NCBI GenBank assembly: GCA_963682025.1
Contig: OY821518.1
Coordinates: 219,572,868-219,636,867, forward strand
DNA from: Cordilura impudica
Lineage: Eukaryota > Arthropoda > Insecta > Diptera > Scathophagidae
Direction: 5' to 3'
Length of the DNA: 64,000 bases
The notes under the pieces were generated by a model. The model was not told the origin of the DNA. It did no database searches and saw only the letters and a program-made list of their open reading frames with translations. This document shows positions 1 to 11,309 of this stretch, piece after piece (within the stretch, counting starts at the first letter, position 1; each line of letters begins with the position of its first letter). A program made the translations under genes and the position numbers.

Positions 1-858
1 GGTTATATTTTAACAGTAGAAAAAAAACGCCTTAAAGCAGTTTTGCAACATAATAGCAACAATAAGCCATCAATATGAAGAAATCATATAAAACCATGGC
101 CAGTTTAAAAAAAGAAATTATGCCATCATTATATTCAGCTAGGATTATAAAAATAATTATTTAAAAATAATATTCACAAGTCTGTCTATGCGAAAAATCT
201 CTGAAGGCATTTTCAGTTGTCCGCAATTCCGAAGCTCTATATTTGAGACACATTTATACCCTGGTAAGAAAGTTTCATAAAAGTCATTTTTGTTGTGTTT
301 ATAAAGAAATTATTTGTGATTTACTTAGAAAACTTTTAAAAGTAGTAAATTTGAAAAAATTATTTATTAAAAACAACTAAACTAAATGAAGATTCACAGA
401 TTTTGTCAAAACCAGATACCTTAACTTTATTAAGAATAAAATAGAGCCCGTTTTATTTTCAGTGTGTGTAGCGTTATATGCTAGCAATAAAAAGCGTCTT
501 GTTTTGTTATTTACGATTTTTTATGATTTTTTCAAAATAATTATATATCATTTATTTATCATTTCGTTCTAAATAAGTGTGGAACTGCTTGGTATATAAA
601 TATATAATAAAAGCATAGATGAGTGATAACTTAAATTTAAATTTGCTGATGTTTTATGTGACACAATTGATCAAGCTGTTTCAAGTTAATATAAAATCAG
701 TTTAGCATCCTCTCCAAAAATCCAAAATTTTTTAAAAAAATAACATAAAATTCCGAATGTTTTTGTTGTTCGATTGTAAATTTTTTTTTGCTGCATAGTG
801 TTACTTTAATACACTTGTTTTTTTCTTTTTTTTTGTGCTTCAAAATAAGTAGGAATTA
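1..858. other. Unannotated AT-rich DNA
   Basis: Flank of the hAT element. I see no coding potential, no RNA gene and no clear repeat structure here, only A/T homopolymer runs. Confidence 0.6.
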
Positions 859-899
859 ATTCCACTCAGTGGCGCACCAAGGGGGGGGCCTGGGGGTTC

Positions 900-1790
900 G
901 AGCCCCAGAAATGATTTCGAAATAAGAATTCTTTAGTTTGTTAAATATATAAACATAACCGTAACATGTATTTTTAAACTGTAACATGTATTTTTAAAAA
1001 AAAAGTCGTATTTTCGTAATTAATTTTTGAACATACGAATATTGTAGGATTTTATTTATTTCATATACACATAATAACATAAATTTTGAAGAACCTTTAA
1101 AAATATTTCAATTAAAAATTTTAATAAATAAGTCCGTGACAGCGGACCTCCGGAGGCGTTGTTGTTTTGCGGTGAACATCATAACTCGTTGCCGGATCAC
1201 GTGAAATAAAAAAAGTCAAAATGCGTTTAAACGGTGACATGTTTTCTGAGGTAGTGGCGAAGAGTTTTTTAATTTTTTTTTTTTTTGGCACAATTTTGAA
1301 GTGAAAAACACGATTTTTCTATAAAATTTTGGGAATTTGTTGTTAAAAAATGGGGAAGGGAATGGAAAATAAAAAAAAAACTCTTCATGGTTAGCTGATG
1401 ATTTATGTGCATAAAATTTAAAGAGAATCGGTCAAGTAGATTTTGACTTATGATGTTTACGGACTTCGAACATTTAATTGCGAGAATATCGATTTAAAGT
1501 TTTTTAAAAACTGATTTATATACCGTATGAAACCGGTCGCTGGAAACGCTGTATCTTCTTAATTTTTGCCGATTTACTTGACATTTTTATACAACATTCT
1601 CGACATGTTGTACATTCAGAAAGAAAAATGCAAAAGAAAGTTTTAAAACTTTACCCCCCTTTAGATAATTTAAAATTATTCTAAATAAAAATAAAGCTTC
1701 ACATATTTTTACGAGTTTTATTTGCAAATAAAATTTAAAAAATCGCATTTATTTGCATATCAGTATATACAGCACATGATGGAAAATTTA
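900..1790. other. 5' part of hAT, no recognisable coding
   Basis: Between the left hAT tip and the first transposase similarity. It contains A/T-rich sequence and a GC-richer patch at 1132-1210. I could not find the expected N-terminal zinc finger. The block 1200-1650 may be a separate repeat, but its ends are not visible to me. Confidence 0.4.
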
Positions 1791-1798
1791 GGGCCCTT

Positions 1799-2582
1799 TT
1801 TCAGTACAGAGCCTCAGGAGACGAGCTTCATAGAGAACGTTTAAATAAAGCTCCTAAAAATACAACATACTGTAGTCCGAAAATTCAAAATTAAATTACT
1901 CAGCTGATTTGCAAAGAAGTTCAACATAAGATAGTCAATGAAATCAACAAGTCTGGATATTATTCAATACTAGCAGATGGGAGTACTGACATCGGTGGTA
2001 TAGAGCAATTTACATTATGTGTGCATTTTCTTAATATTAATGATGGCTCGATAAAAGAATATTTTTTGAAATTTTATCGAACTGAAAGAAACAACAGGAA
2101 AAGAAATTGCAAAAACTTTATTATGTGAAATAAAAAACCTTGGCTTAAACAACAACAATTTAGGAGGACAAGCTACGATGGTTCAGCAAACATGTCTGGT
2201 CGATTCAATGGTGTTCAGGCAATTATAACACGGGATTGCCCAACAGAAATTTTTATTCATTGCGCATCGCATCCTTTAAATTTGTCATTAAATGCCTCAA
2301 CAAGTGTATCTGAATTTCGAAACACGTTCGGGACAATATCAGAAGTTTGCAATTATTTTAGAAATTCTTTTAAGAAAGCAGAAATTTTATCAACTATTTT
2401 TGAGATCATAAGTAGTATGAATGACACATTCTCCGAACATGAAAATGGGGTCAAAAATTTATACAACATCGTACCAAGTCGTGTGATTAACGTTTCGTCA
2501 AGCGAGCTTACTTATATATTAGAGGTTTACAAGAACGATTTAAAAGATCAAAAGAAATTCGTACTCGCTGGAATTGATATAT
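1799..2582 (+). pseudogene. hAT transposase, DUF4371-like part (broken)
   Basis: Pieces in several frames resemble the catalytic half of hAT transposases of the DUF4371 (52-kDa PKR-repressor-like) group. They include SGYYSILADGSTDIGG at about 1952-2000, which carries the ADxTD motif with the Asp of the RNase-H-like fold, and then GSANMSGRFNGVQAI near 2182-2225. From 2192 one frame stays open to the insertion point, with HCASHPLNL and ISEVCNYFRNSF typical of the family. Frameshifts occur before about 2190. The frame runs straight into the inserted element at 2583 and resumes at 6926. Function in an intact relative: cutting and pasting the element in the nucleus. This copy is dead. Confidence 0.8.
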
Positions 2583-2943
2583 GTGATTCGGTCTATGAAA
2601 GGGTGGCTTATGACTCAAAAAATTATTTTTCAATTTTATTTTGGTTCGGATAGTTTTTGAGACGATCTTTCACATGGTGAAAATCAGAAAGTCCTAACTT
2701 GCTTAGAAGTGTACTAAAAATGTAGAGAAAAAAGAGCACAAATGAAAGAAAAACAGAATTTTATTGAAAATCGAGAATCAAGATAATACATGGAATTGAA
2801 AATGAAAAAAAAGGTTTGAACGCTACAAAAACGATTTTACCAAAAAAACAAGCTATTTTGCACAAAAATATTTATTTAGCAATATGTAGTAGTTTTCTTC
2901 GCCGCCATCTTTGTTGAAACCTTTGAATTTGCTCGTTTTTTTT

Positions 2944-3549
2944 TTAATCTTCTTCTGGAGATGAGGCCTTACGTTTTCTTGATTTTTTTATTTGAGTTGA
3001 ATTCGCAGGTTTCTTCAGTTTTTTATTTTTTGGATCGTGATTTGACGATGCAGCTATAGGTTTCGGTTTCTGTTTCGACGATGAAGGTACAGATTTTGAG
3101 GATGAAGCCTTGGGTTCCGTCGATGCCATTTTTATGGCTGGTAAAGCATCTTCAGTTTTTTTTATGGCATTTTTTTTCGATGGCAGTGGAGGCAAAATAT
3201 CCACATTCATGGGATCTGAAACCAAGCTTCTGAGATTCTGATAAATGTACCACTGACGCTGCAGAGATAAACCAACTGGTTGGATAAGTTCGGGCATGTT
3301 GTCATCAACGAGGTTTAATGACAGTTGAAATGATTCAACATCCTCGCTGTCCGCAAATTTTTTGGTTTTTAAAGAGTTTTTGTTCATTAAAAAATGGTGG
3401 AATTGTGTAATACCAACAAGTGACTTGTAGAATGGTTTAAAATAACAGTCCCATTCATACCAAAAAACATTTTTCGACGAGGCAGCTGTATTATGGCCAC
3501 CTGGTGACGATTTTACGACGCACTGCAGTAAACCTTCATACGTATTGTA
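2944..3549 (-). pseudogene. C-terminal part of ATAT-transposon protein, copy A
   Basis: Minus-strand frame covering the last third of the element protein. A region similar to copy B around WYEWD and ITQFHHF (about 3400-3460) is followed by a hydrophilic tail rich in Ser, Lys and Pro that ends in a basic cluster (KKSRKRK, about 2960-2985), probably a nuclear localisation signal. The tail is low in complexity and unlikely to be catalytic. The part upstream is separated by the insertion 3550-5883, so the protein is broken here. The closest relative is the copy at 31556-32209. Confidence 0.7.
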
Positions 3550-3629
3550 ATGGTACGGCGGCTGGTGGAACTTCCGCTTCCGTTTCCCTGAGCCTTTGCT
3601 GATCGCACGTTTGGCGTGAAGTATAGCAT

Positions 3630-4310
3630 AATTTTAATTTTAGGAAAATTTTTAAATTTAGCTTAATTTTATGCATATTTAAGAAAATTATTTTAATTTA
3701 TGAAATTTTTTAGTTTTAACAAAATCTGAATTTTAGCACTATTAGCACAATTTATATTTACCAAAATTTTTATTTTTTGCACAATTCATTTTATGTAAAT
3801 TTTTAATTTTAACAATATATAATTATTAGAAAAAATGTTTACTTTTAGAAAATGTTACATCAAAAAAATTTTTAATTTATAATTAGAAATATTTATTTAG
3901 GTAGGAAAATTAATTTTTTAGCAAAATTTATTTCTATTTAGCTTAAATTCATAAAATTTCTTAACGTAGTAAAATTTTTAGTTTAATCTTATAATTAGAA
4001 ACATTTCGTAATATACGAAAAAAATTTTTTTAGTTGGATTTCATATTAAAAGACTTTTTAATTTAGTTTTAATCTAAATTTAGGAAATTTTACACAATTT
4101 TAATTTTAGCAATTTTGTAATTTAGAACATTTTTAATTTAGAAATATTTTTTAGTCTAATTTTTATATCTAGGAAAATTTATTTATGTAGAAAAAAAATT
4201 TTTTTTGTTTAAATTTATATATAGAAAATTTTTATTAAAGCGGAAAAATTTTTAGTTAAAATTAATATTTCGAAAATTTTATTAATGCAGTAAAAATTTT
4301 TTTAGTTAAC
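3630..4310. repeat. Degenerate A/T tandem-like repeats
   Basis: The short theme AAAATTTTTAATTTAG recurs with many variations over about 680 bp. There is no fixed period, and it is probably diverged satellite-like or slippage-generated DNA. Confidence 0.45.
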
Positions 4311-4440
4311 ATTACCGCCATATGGTTGTAGTTGTTGGGGTACAGATGAAGCTGCTGCGGCAAGCGCCGTGGTTGTGTCTCGCAATATACCTTTGAAAAA
4401 AAAATTGGCCATAGCTGCATTAATAATGATATTGTTGCTG
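4310..4440 (-). other. Exon-like GC-richer island
   Basis: On the minus strand a frame reads KGILRDTTTALAAAASS followed by VPQQLQPYGG. This is low-complexity Ala/Gln-rich protein of a kind common in fly regulatory genes, in sharp contrast to the AT-rich surroundings. A GTAATG that could be a splice donor follows, and a pyrimidine run ending in AAAG precedes it. I infer a possible captured host-gene fragment, but the same appearance could arise by chance. Confidence 0.25.
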
Positions 4441-5030
4441 ATTTCAATACAAATATTTATATGGAGATAGGAGTAAACACCAAAGAACTATTTATGCGAC
4501 TTTGTTGTATAAGTTTATTTGGTTTAGGAGTTAAACTTTAATTTAATTCCTTAATTTAGTTTTATCCAACTGGTACCCAATATTTTGTGGTTTTATTTAT
4601 TTAAGTTAATTAATATACAGTCTTAGAGAAGAAACAATTAATTTTGGGGGAATTTTGTAGTATATTTTTTTTTTTTTAATTTTAATTATACTTTGAACTT
4701 TAATTTTTTATATTTACAGAACTTTAGTTCTTAACTGAATTTAATTTTTAGTGTAGTTTTTTTTTTTTTTATAATTATAAATTTTGTTTAATTGTTTTAT
4801 TTTCACCAATTAATCGATTACATTCAACACTCAACGAATCTTAATTTAAGAATTAAATGATAACTACAAAATATATTTGTTCGATTTTTAAATCTACATT
4901 TTTGCTCAGAACGCTTTCTTTAGCACAAACAGAAATATTATTAATTAACACAAAATTTTATTTATTCACATGTCAATAAAATCTAAAGTTTTTTTTTCTT
5001 AAAGTTTCTAAGATTAAATTAATTTTTTTA

Positions 5031-5420
5031 ATTTTAAGAGGTTTTTCCTCAACCTTCTATTTCAACGACTACATTTCAACTCAGTTTTATTGTTAAATGT
5101 CTTACATTTTAATTAACTTTAACTTTACTTTAAATTTGCTTTAACTTTATTTTTCTTAAATTTAATTTTTTCTTAAACTTAATTTTAAGAGGTTTTTCCT
5201 CAACCTTTACTTTGCACAACTACGTTTCGACTCCCGACTTGAATCATTTTTAATTTTAATTTTACTTTATTTTATCTTCACATTTCTTAAAATATTTTAA
5301 ATTTCTTAAAATTTTAAATTTATTTTAATTTCACTTAATTTTAACGTCTTAAACTAAATTTTATTTTCGTAAGAAGTTTTTCCTCAACCTTGCTTCTTTC
5401 AACTCCTCAAGTCCAAAATT
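5031..5420 (+). repeat. Three spaced copies of a short repeat
   Basis: The core GGTTTTTCCTCAACCTT occurs near 5040 and 5191, with a variant near 5376. Each is followed by similar Thr/Ser-codon-like sequence and separated by AT-rich spacers of about 150-185 bp. Confidence 0.55.
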
Positions 5421-5757
5421 ATTTTCTTAACATTCAACATATCTTCATCATTCATCTCAAGATAAAAACCTGTTTCAAAAAAAAAAAAATTCGCAACCAT
5501 TTCTTGAGACCATTCACACTCATTCATAATACTCTCTAGCATTGAAAACACGCTCACTCATGTATGACGACGAGAGTACGTGAAATCAATACAAGAACAA
5601 AAAAAGTGGTTTGACCAGACTGATTGCAAAGTTTATGATTGAGTGAATGGACATAAAACAATAAAACAGGCAAATGGTAACAAAAAAAACCCACATCAAG
5701 TGTTTTATTAAAGTGTACTGAAAACACAAAACAAACATTTAAACAAATCACATACGG

Positions 5758-5812
5758 ACGAAACGGTATTTTTTTTGCAAAAATTTTACATGGCAAATAA
5801 ATACCGTTTCGT
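5758..5812. repeat. Perfect 14-bp inverted repeat (hairpin)
   Basis: ACGAAACGGTATTT at 5758-5771 is exactly complementary to AAATACCGTTTCGT at 5799-5812, with a 27-nt loop between. It lies close to the end of the insertion in copy A. Confidence 0.8.
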
Positions 5813-5883
5813 TTTAATGTGACTTGTATGTGCTGTTAAGTACAGTCATCACCAAAATTAAACGGCCGTCACAGTAACAATAT

Positions 5884-6901
5884 TAGAAAATACCGAAGAA
5901 GCGATCCGGGGTGAACTTGGTATGCCCTTTCAAAAGGAAATTCAATAAAATAATTGTGTTGAGTCCTCGAACCAACCGCCACTGCAGATATGATAACATA
6001 ACATTATTTTTGTTCTGCCCAACGCAGTTGTCGTAGAAAGGACAATTGTTTGGACAATTGTACAATGAAATTTGTACAATGAAATCCTAACCTGTATTTT
6101 TCCTTTTTCATCTGTAATTCCAAAAACTGCGCACTTCTTTGTTGCCTTGAAGTAAGCTGTACCCGGTTGTTGAGAACTCACTGTATAATGAACAGTTTGG
6201 GCGAAATTAAATAATAAAACCTTTACAGTATCATCAGTATTAATTCATCATTTTTGATAGTATGCACGTTGATTTCGGGCTTTGTGGAGGTTATCGAGAA
6301 ATTGATTCACCTTTTCTTCACCTTCAGGGTCAGGAATGTTTTTGGCTAGAATAATTGATATTGTGTTCACTATTGAAGAAAACGATAATTTCAATAGATA
6401 CAACTTAAAAAGAAGTATTTTAGACATACTGAGGCCTTTGTCTCATTGGATGGTAACTTCATTACACGATTATCTTTGAATTTGGGTAAACGTCCTGGCA
6501 GTGGAAGAGCCAGTAGATCGGCTGTATACTCAATAAAATTGAAAGCTTTTTTGATATCAGATGGTTGAAACGCTCTCCAGATGGTTCATTTGCTAGCGCA
6601 TGTACCCGTGTTATGGCATCATGTGTATGAAAATATCGAAGTAAAATTTTCCACACGCATGCACAAAAAGGAAAAATGAGCGGCAAACAGGTAAATGGTA
6701 AAAAATTAACATCAATTTATGCCTTTCAACATCTTTAACTCTTTGCCTGTCATGTTCCCTCCATTTCGTAATTTTTGTGTAGGCATCTCCAATTGTGTCT
6801 GTGCACATTATTGCTGATTCGATATGGCTGATATGACGAAATGCATTGTTTATCTTTAACAGCTGATTTCTCGAAATTTTTTTTTTTGAGTCATAAGCCA
6901 C
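5884..6901 (-). pseudogene. N-terminal and central part of ATAT-transposon protein, copy A
   Basis: Several minus-strand frames match copy B or extend it. These are a start-proximal piece (about 6611-6840) with KITKWREHDRQRVKD, a piece with QQPGTAYFKATKKCAVFGI (about 6120-6175), and a piece with DNCVGQNKNNVMLSYLQW then GHTKFTPDRFFGIF (about 5884-6045). The DNCxGQNKNN and GHTKF blocks recall what I know as DUF7869, found in many multicopy animal proteins and probably an RNase-H-like nuclease; that link is from memory. Stops and shifts separate the blocks, and a short deletion joins the GKIQV segment to the DNC segment. Not functional. Confidence 0.65.
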
Positions 6902-6925
6902 CTTTTCATAGACCGGGTCACATAT

Positions 6926-7240
6926 GGAGACAACTCTGGAAGAATAAAACAGTAAAAAAAAAAATCAAATCTATTAGATGCTATTCTGGAATATCACAAA
7001 GATCTTTTCCCAAATGTGTTTGTTCTTCTAAACATATTGATTATTATACCAGTGACGGCTGCATCAGCAGAGAGGAATTTCTCTACATTAAAAAGAATCA
7101 AAACATACTTGAGAAATTCTATGGGCGAAGGAAAACTTGGTTCCCTTGCGCTTATGTCGGTATATCACGAAAAGATAGAACCAGAAAAAAATGCTGACAG
7201 TTTTATGTCAACAAATCACTGCATCAACTTTAAAGTTTAA
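6926..7240 (+). pseudogene. hAT transposase C-terminal dimerisation domain
   Basis: After the inserted element the hAT frame resumes at WRQLWKNK (about 6927). From 7016 another frame shows the hallmark of the hAT dimerisation domain: PVTAASAERNFSTLKRIKTY, then LRNSMGE, then LGSLALMSVYHEKIEPE. The frame changes between 6990 and 7016, so the gene is broken even without the insertion. The spacing before the domain is short, suggesting an internal deletion. It pairs with the segment at 1799-2582. Confidence 0.85.
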
Positions 7241-7397
7241 ATTTAAATATATTTTTAGATCTCAACAATTAAAATGCCTTAAGTCCATAATTTTCTATAT
7301 CTATCATCTAAGGATTATCATAGTAAAAATTGATACTTTGGCTCCATCATTGTATACTGTAATATCTATGGACAATTTAAAAAAAACCAGTATGAAA

Positions 7398-8456
7398 TTA
7401 TAGTCGGCCAAGACCGCCTATACGATACCCTATACCATGGTTAAGAGACCCTATCTCTTCGGTCCAACTAATTCGATTTAGAAAATAAGCATAAACAAAT
7501 TTTCAGTGGCATTGTTATTAATTTTTTTGGCAGATATGAAAAAATTTATATTGGATGCTATATTTATATGGGGACGAGGTCGAAATGTGGACCGATCCTG
7601 ACCATATTCGGTAAAGTCTCTTATATTTTTAAAAAATATATACAAACCAAATTTGAGAAAAATCTATGCAATATTTTTGTTTTTTGATAGATTTAAGTTA
7701 AGATCGGGAAGCAGCTCTATATGGGCCTATGACTAAGAAGTGTCCCATAGGGATTATTATTGGACCAGTGATTAACGGATATAACAAACACAGACAAACC
7801 CAATTTGACTGAGATCTATATGATAACTTGGATCTTATGGCAATTTATGTCGATTTCATAGAGGTCATTTGTATGGGGACTAGGTATGAACTTGGACCGA
7901 ATTTCTCCAATATCAATAGCGTTCATCCTATGGCCGATAAAAGCTTATATACTATATTTCACTAAAATATATTCATATTTGCGACCAGTAGTGTGATTAC
8001 AAGGTTTACATGGATACAGGTACGGACGGACGGACGGATGGAAATCGCTAAATCGACTCAGAAAGTGATTCTTAGAAAGTGATTCTGAGCCGATCGGTAT
8101 AAGAAAAAGATTGTTATTAATTTTTGTGGCTGCAGATATGAAAAAGTTCATATCGGGTGCTATATTTATATGTGGACTAGGTCAAAAATGGACCGATCCT
8201 GACCATATTTGGTAAAGTCACTTATATTTTGATAGAATACACACAAACCAAATTTGAGAAAAATCTGTACAACATTTATACCCTATACCACTATGTGGTT
8301 TGGGTATAATGACTTTGTGCTGCTGTTTGTAACTACCAAAAATATTTGACCTAGACCCATCTTTTATTATACCGATCGGCTTTGATAGGTTCTCTAAACC
8401 ATGGTATAGGGTATCGTATAGTCAGTCTAGACCGACTATAATTTTCTTACTTTGTT
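7398..8456. repeat. CCGT-family interspersed repeat, composite copy C1
   Basis: Starts with the palindromic end in the orientation of copy C3 (39426-40215) and runs to about 8282. A segment is duplicated inside (7510-7680 resembles 8110-8280). An inverted, internally deleted copy then follows (8276-8456), carrying the other terminal hairpin and a second palindromic end. The result is a palindrome-like composite inside the hAT element. Frames translated from it are artefacts. Confidence 0.7.
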
Positions 8457-9525
8457 CATATTATATTTCAGACAATAGACTTTAATCTAAGCATGTAATA
8501 TTTTGAATTAAAAATTTTAAATATTAATCGTTTTATATAAAAGAGAAATAATAATATGTTTTCCCTGTTTGCTCCGTTTAAGCTCCGGTCCTGCATTAAT
8601 TGTAATTATAAAATATTTTTTTAGTAAAATAAATAGCACGTTTTTTAGAAATTGTCCACTCTGTATATGTAACAGAGTGGACAACGTAAAATAGTGGACA
8701 AATAACCCTAAAAGTAGATTTGTAGCATAAAATTTCATGCCGGATTAAAAAAAGAGAGTATTTGACAGCTGTTAATAATGATCTTCTTCTTTATGGTTTA
8801 TTTAATTAAAAAGTAGTTATTATGTTTTAAAAAAATGATGATGTAACGGAGTGGGACATTCACTGCATACATTAAGGTTGTGTATAAACATAAAAGCCAT
8901 CAAATCTGTCTTTCTTCAACATCCAATCCAATATGGCTGACCAAGTGAACTTGCGCCCCTTAGACAGTTCAGTACTGTTGCCAACTTTTAAAATAATTTA
9001 ATTTTTTATATTTAAAACTCCATGTAACAGAGTGGCCTTTATGGAGCTGAATAAAATGTGAGACATGCATATAAAAATCTCTGTCTCTAAACATAAAGAT
9101 AAATTTAAGAATGTTTTTGTCAATATTTTTTAAGATCAGGTGTTTTATTATATACTTATAGTACATAACCTTTTACAACCAGTTCATTACAAACATGGTC
9201 AAATGTTCTTAATTTGAGCCTGGGACAGCTTGTTTTCTCTGCCAAGTTCATACACATTATTTTCTGTAAGTTATTGTATTTTATTTTAACACTTGAAAAA
9301 TATTTGCAACTGAGAACAATAATATGAAGAATAATAAGCAAATACAAAAATTTTGCATAAGCTTTTTTTATTTAAATACAAATTATTAACTTCTTGCACA
9401 TAGTTTTTACACTTCTTATGAAAATGACCGTTATACATTATTAGAAAGAAACTTTTTTTAAAAATTAAAAATGTGTAAGCAAACAAATTTGGGACACCCG
9501 AAATGAAATCCTCGGTACGCCATTG
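8457..9525. other. 3' non-coding part of the hAT element
   Basis: AT-rich sequence between the CCGT repeat and the right hAT tip. I see no coding region. Confidence 0.5.
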
Positions 9526-9533
9526 ATTCCACT

Positions 9534-10639
9534 TTAGCTTTTTGCTATTTTACTGAAAAACTGTAATTCGTTAATTATTAAAAAATTTATTTACTAAATT
9601 CAAAATATATTATAGTTTACATTTTAATTAAGTGCTTGAAGAAAAAATAGTAAAAGACTTATCCATATAAAATATTTATAACAATTTTATATACTGGTAG
9701 CTTTTCAGCAAGACGATATAATTATATAATATAACAAAAAGTTTTAAAATGTAGATTTGGTTGAAAATTAACTGAAGTTGTTTTATGTATTTAAAGTAGG
9801 TACAAGATGTCAAATATTTGTATACAGGGCTTGAAATTGTTTAGATTTTTTTGGTTCTAAAGTAATAAACGACTGTCATAAGCGAATAGGTAGTACGTAC
9901 TTATAATATCAATTGTGTGCTTAAAAAAATGCACTTGCGTAGAGTTACTACAACTTAATGGTTTTTCAAACATCTTAAAATTTGTTTCTTAACTCGTTTA
10001 AGTAAATCACAAACAGTTATTGAAATATATTAGTTCAACTTCTGCTTTTTATTTGTTTTATAACAGCAATCTTAAATGAGCTCGCAATGTTTTTTAGCAA
10101 ATAATTTTATATATTTCCTTCCTTCATAATAACTTTCGCAACTTGAAACAATTATTTACTCAATTGTAACATAACCACTTGTATACTGTTGTTTAAATAC
10201 ATTTGTCTGTATGTGTGTGGACAGTTTGTAACAACTGCAATAAAAATAATAACCACTTATTTTAGTTTTATTATCTGTATAACATCTAAGCAAACGAACG
10301 GAAATTAACGTTAGAATTTGCAGAAAAAAAATGTTGAGGATATTTTAATTTGCTGTCAGTGTGTCCGAGGATTATAATTTAACTCATTAAAAATTGTGGA
10401 TATATAGTATACTTGAGTTTTTAATAGCAAATATTGAGAGAATTTAAATTCGAATAATATTTAAAATGAAATCAATTCACCTTATGATAAACGTGTTAAA
10501 CAAACTAGTTACTACGCCACCCCGTAGATAAGGCAGTCACGGTGGGCCTAAATGTATGCAGGCTTTTTCAGCCTGAAAAAATCCATTAAAAGTTAAACAT
10601 TTTGGAGGTGCTTAGTTTTCGCCAAAGTAATTTCATCAA
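9534..10639. other. Unannotated AT-rich DNA
   Basis: Between the hAT right flank and the BEL integrase remnant. No coding or RNA gene seen. Confidence 0.5.
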
Positions 10640-11220
10640 GCCGACGTAGTTTAGGCGTTTAGACTAGGCTCGTAGAGGTTATCCGAAGGACACGTACTGT
10701 GACAATGGCACGAATTTTGTTGGGACTTCAAAGGTTCTGAAGGCAGAGTTCCGTGAATTTCTGGGCAGCACTGGTTCGGACGTGAATACAAGTTTCGGAT
10801 TCCAGGAGTTAAGTTGGCATTTTAACGTGCCTAGCGCGCTTCATATGGAGGTCCTTTGGGAAGCTTGGGTGAAAACCTTCAAACACGAATTTCGTAGGAT
10901 TGCTGGTAATTCAAAGTACACCTTTGAATAATTTTCTACACTACGCATTGAATTGTGCTTAAATTCCAGGCCTTTGTGTCTTTTGTCCAAAAACTCTGAC
11001 TGCCTAGATGTTCTGAAGTTGAAATTTTATAGTCCTTGATGTCTGTTACAAATCGTTGGCAGAGGGTCTTAACCCTTAAATCAACTTTTGTGTAACAAAT
11101 GGACGTCCATACAAAAGGATCTTGGCGATATGGATTGTTCACGAAGATAACTTACCAACAAATGAATGGCGCCTAGGTAGGTTTCTAGAAGCACACATTG
11201 GTAGAGAGGATCAGTTGTGA
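10640..11220 (+). pseudogene. BEL/Pao retrotransposon integrase remnant
   Basis: From about 10678 a frame reads YCDNGTNFVG, the second catalytic Asp block of retroviral-type integrases. It is followed by a BEL/Pao-like stretch with WHFNVPSALHM, LWEAWVKTFKHEFR (the catalytic Glu block) and LNSRPLC. A stop follows KYTFE. The C-terminal WRLGRFLE-like segment near 11167-11190 lies in another frame. The first catalytic Asp region upstream is shattered. An integrase inserts retroelement cDNA; this one is a fossil. No LTR was found between it and the gag-like piece at 11310, so the order integrase then gag implies two elements or a rearrangement. Confidence 0.7.
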
Positions 11221-11309
11221 AGCTTGTAGTTCCTCCAACTTATTATTTTTTTTACTACATATTACTTTACAGCATCATGGTTCCTCGCAGAATATATGAA
11301 GAAGGTCGT

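Larger units (their letters stand above)
3550..5883. other. 2.3-kb AT-rich insertion within copy A
   Basis: Comparison with copy B shows coding similarity stopping at FFGIF (about 5886) and resuming at TYEGLLQCV (about 3547), so this stretch is extra or replacing DNA. It holds degenerate A/T-rich repeats (3630-4310), two GC-richer exon-like islands (3550-3620 and 4310-4440), a thrice-repeated block (5031-5420) and a perfect 14-bp hairpin (5758-5812). No target duplication or element ends are evident, so its nature is unknown. Confidence 0.55.
2583..6921 (-). mobile_element. ATAT-target DNA transposon, copy A (DUF7869-like protein)
   Basis: Ends are an inverted repeat of about 38 bp; on the minus strand the element starts GTGACCCGGTCTATGAAA and the far end matches with small differences. 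The flanks are ATAT on both sides (2579-2582 and 6922-6925). Removing the element and one ATAT leaves the hAT reading frame continuous (…GIDI then WRQLW…), which independently fixes the boundaries and a 4-bp duplication. A second copy with the same ends lies at 30761-32595. Copy A keeps more of the N-terminal coding part than copy B but carries an unrelated 2.3-kb insertion (3550-5883). I cannot assign the family to a named superfamily. Confidence 0.8.
867..9525 (+). mobile_element. hAT DNA transposon with nested insertions
   Basis: The left tip reads CAGTGGCGCACCAAGG and the right tip, reverse complemented, reads CAATGGCGTACCGAGG (13 of 16 match). Both are flanked by the perfect 8-bp direct repeat ATTCCACT (859-866 and 9526-9533), the target duplication length expected of hAT elements. 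The transposase remnants inside (1799-2582 and 6926-7240) are of the DUF4371/hAT-dimerisation type. About 5.4 kb of the 8.66-kb span is later insertion: the ATAT-target transposon at 2583-6921 and a CCGT repeat at 7398-8456. Removing both leaves roughly 3.3 kb, a normal hAT size. The transposase is interrupted and degenerate, so this copy cannot move by itself. Confidence 0.9.

Noticed and set aside
880..904. GGGGGTTCGAGCCCC, resembling a tRNA T-arm or B box
   Set aside because: It lies directly behind the hAT tip within the G/C-rich subterminal run and there is no A box or cloverleaf around it.
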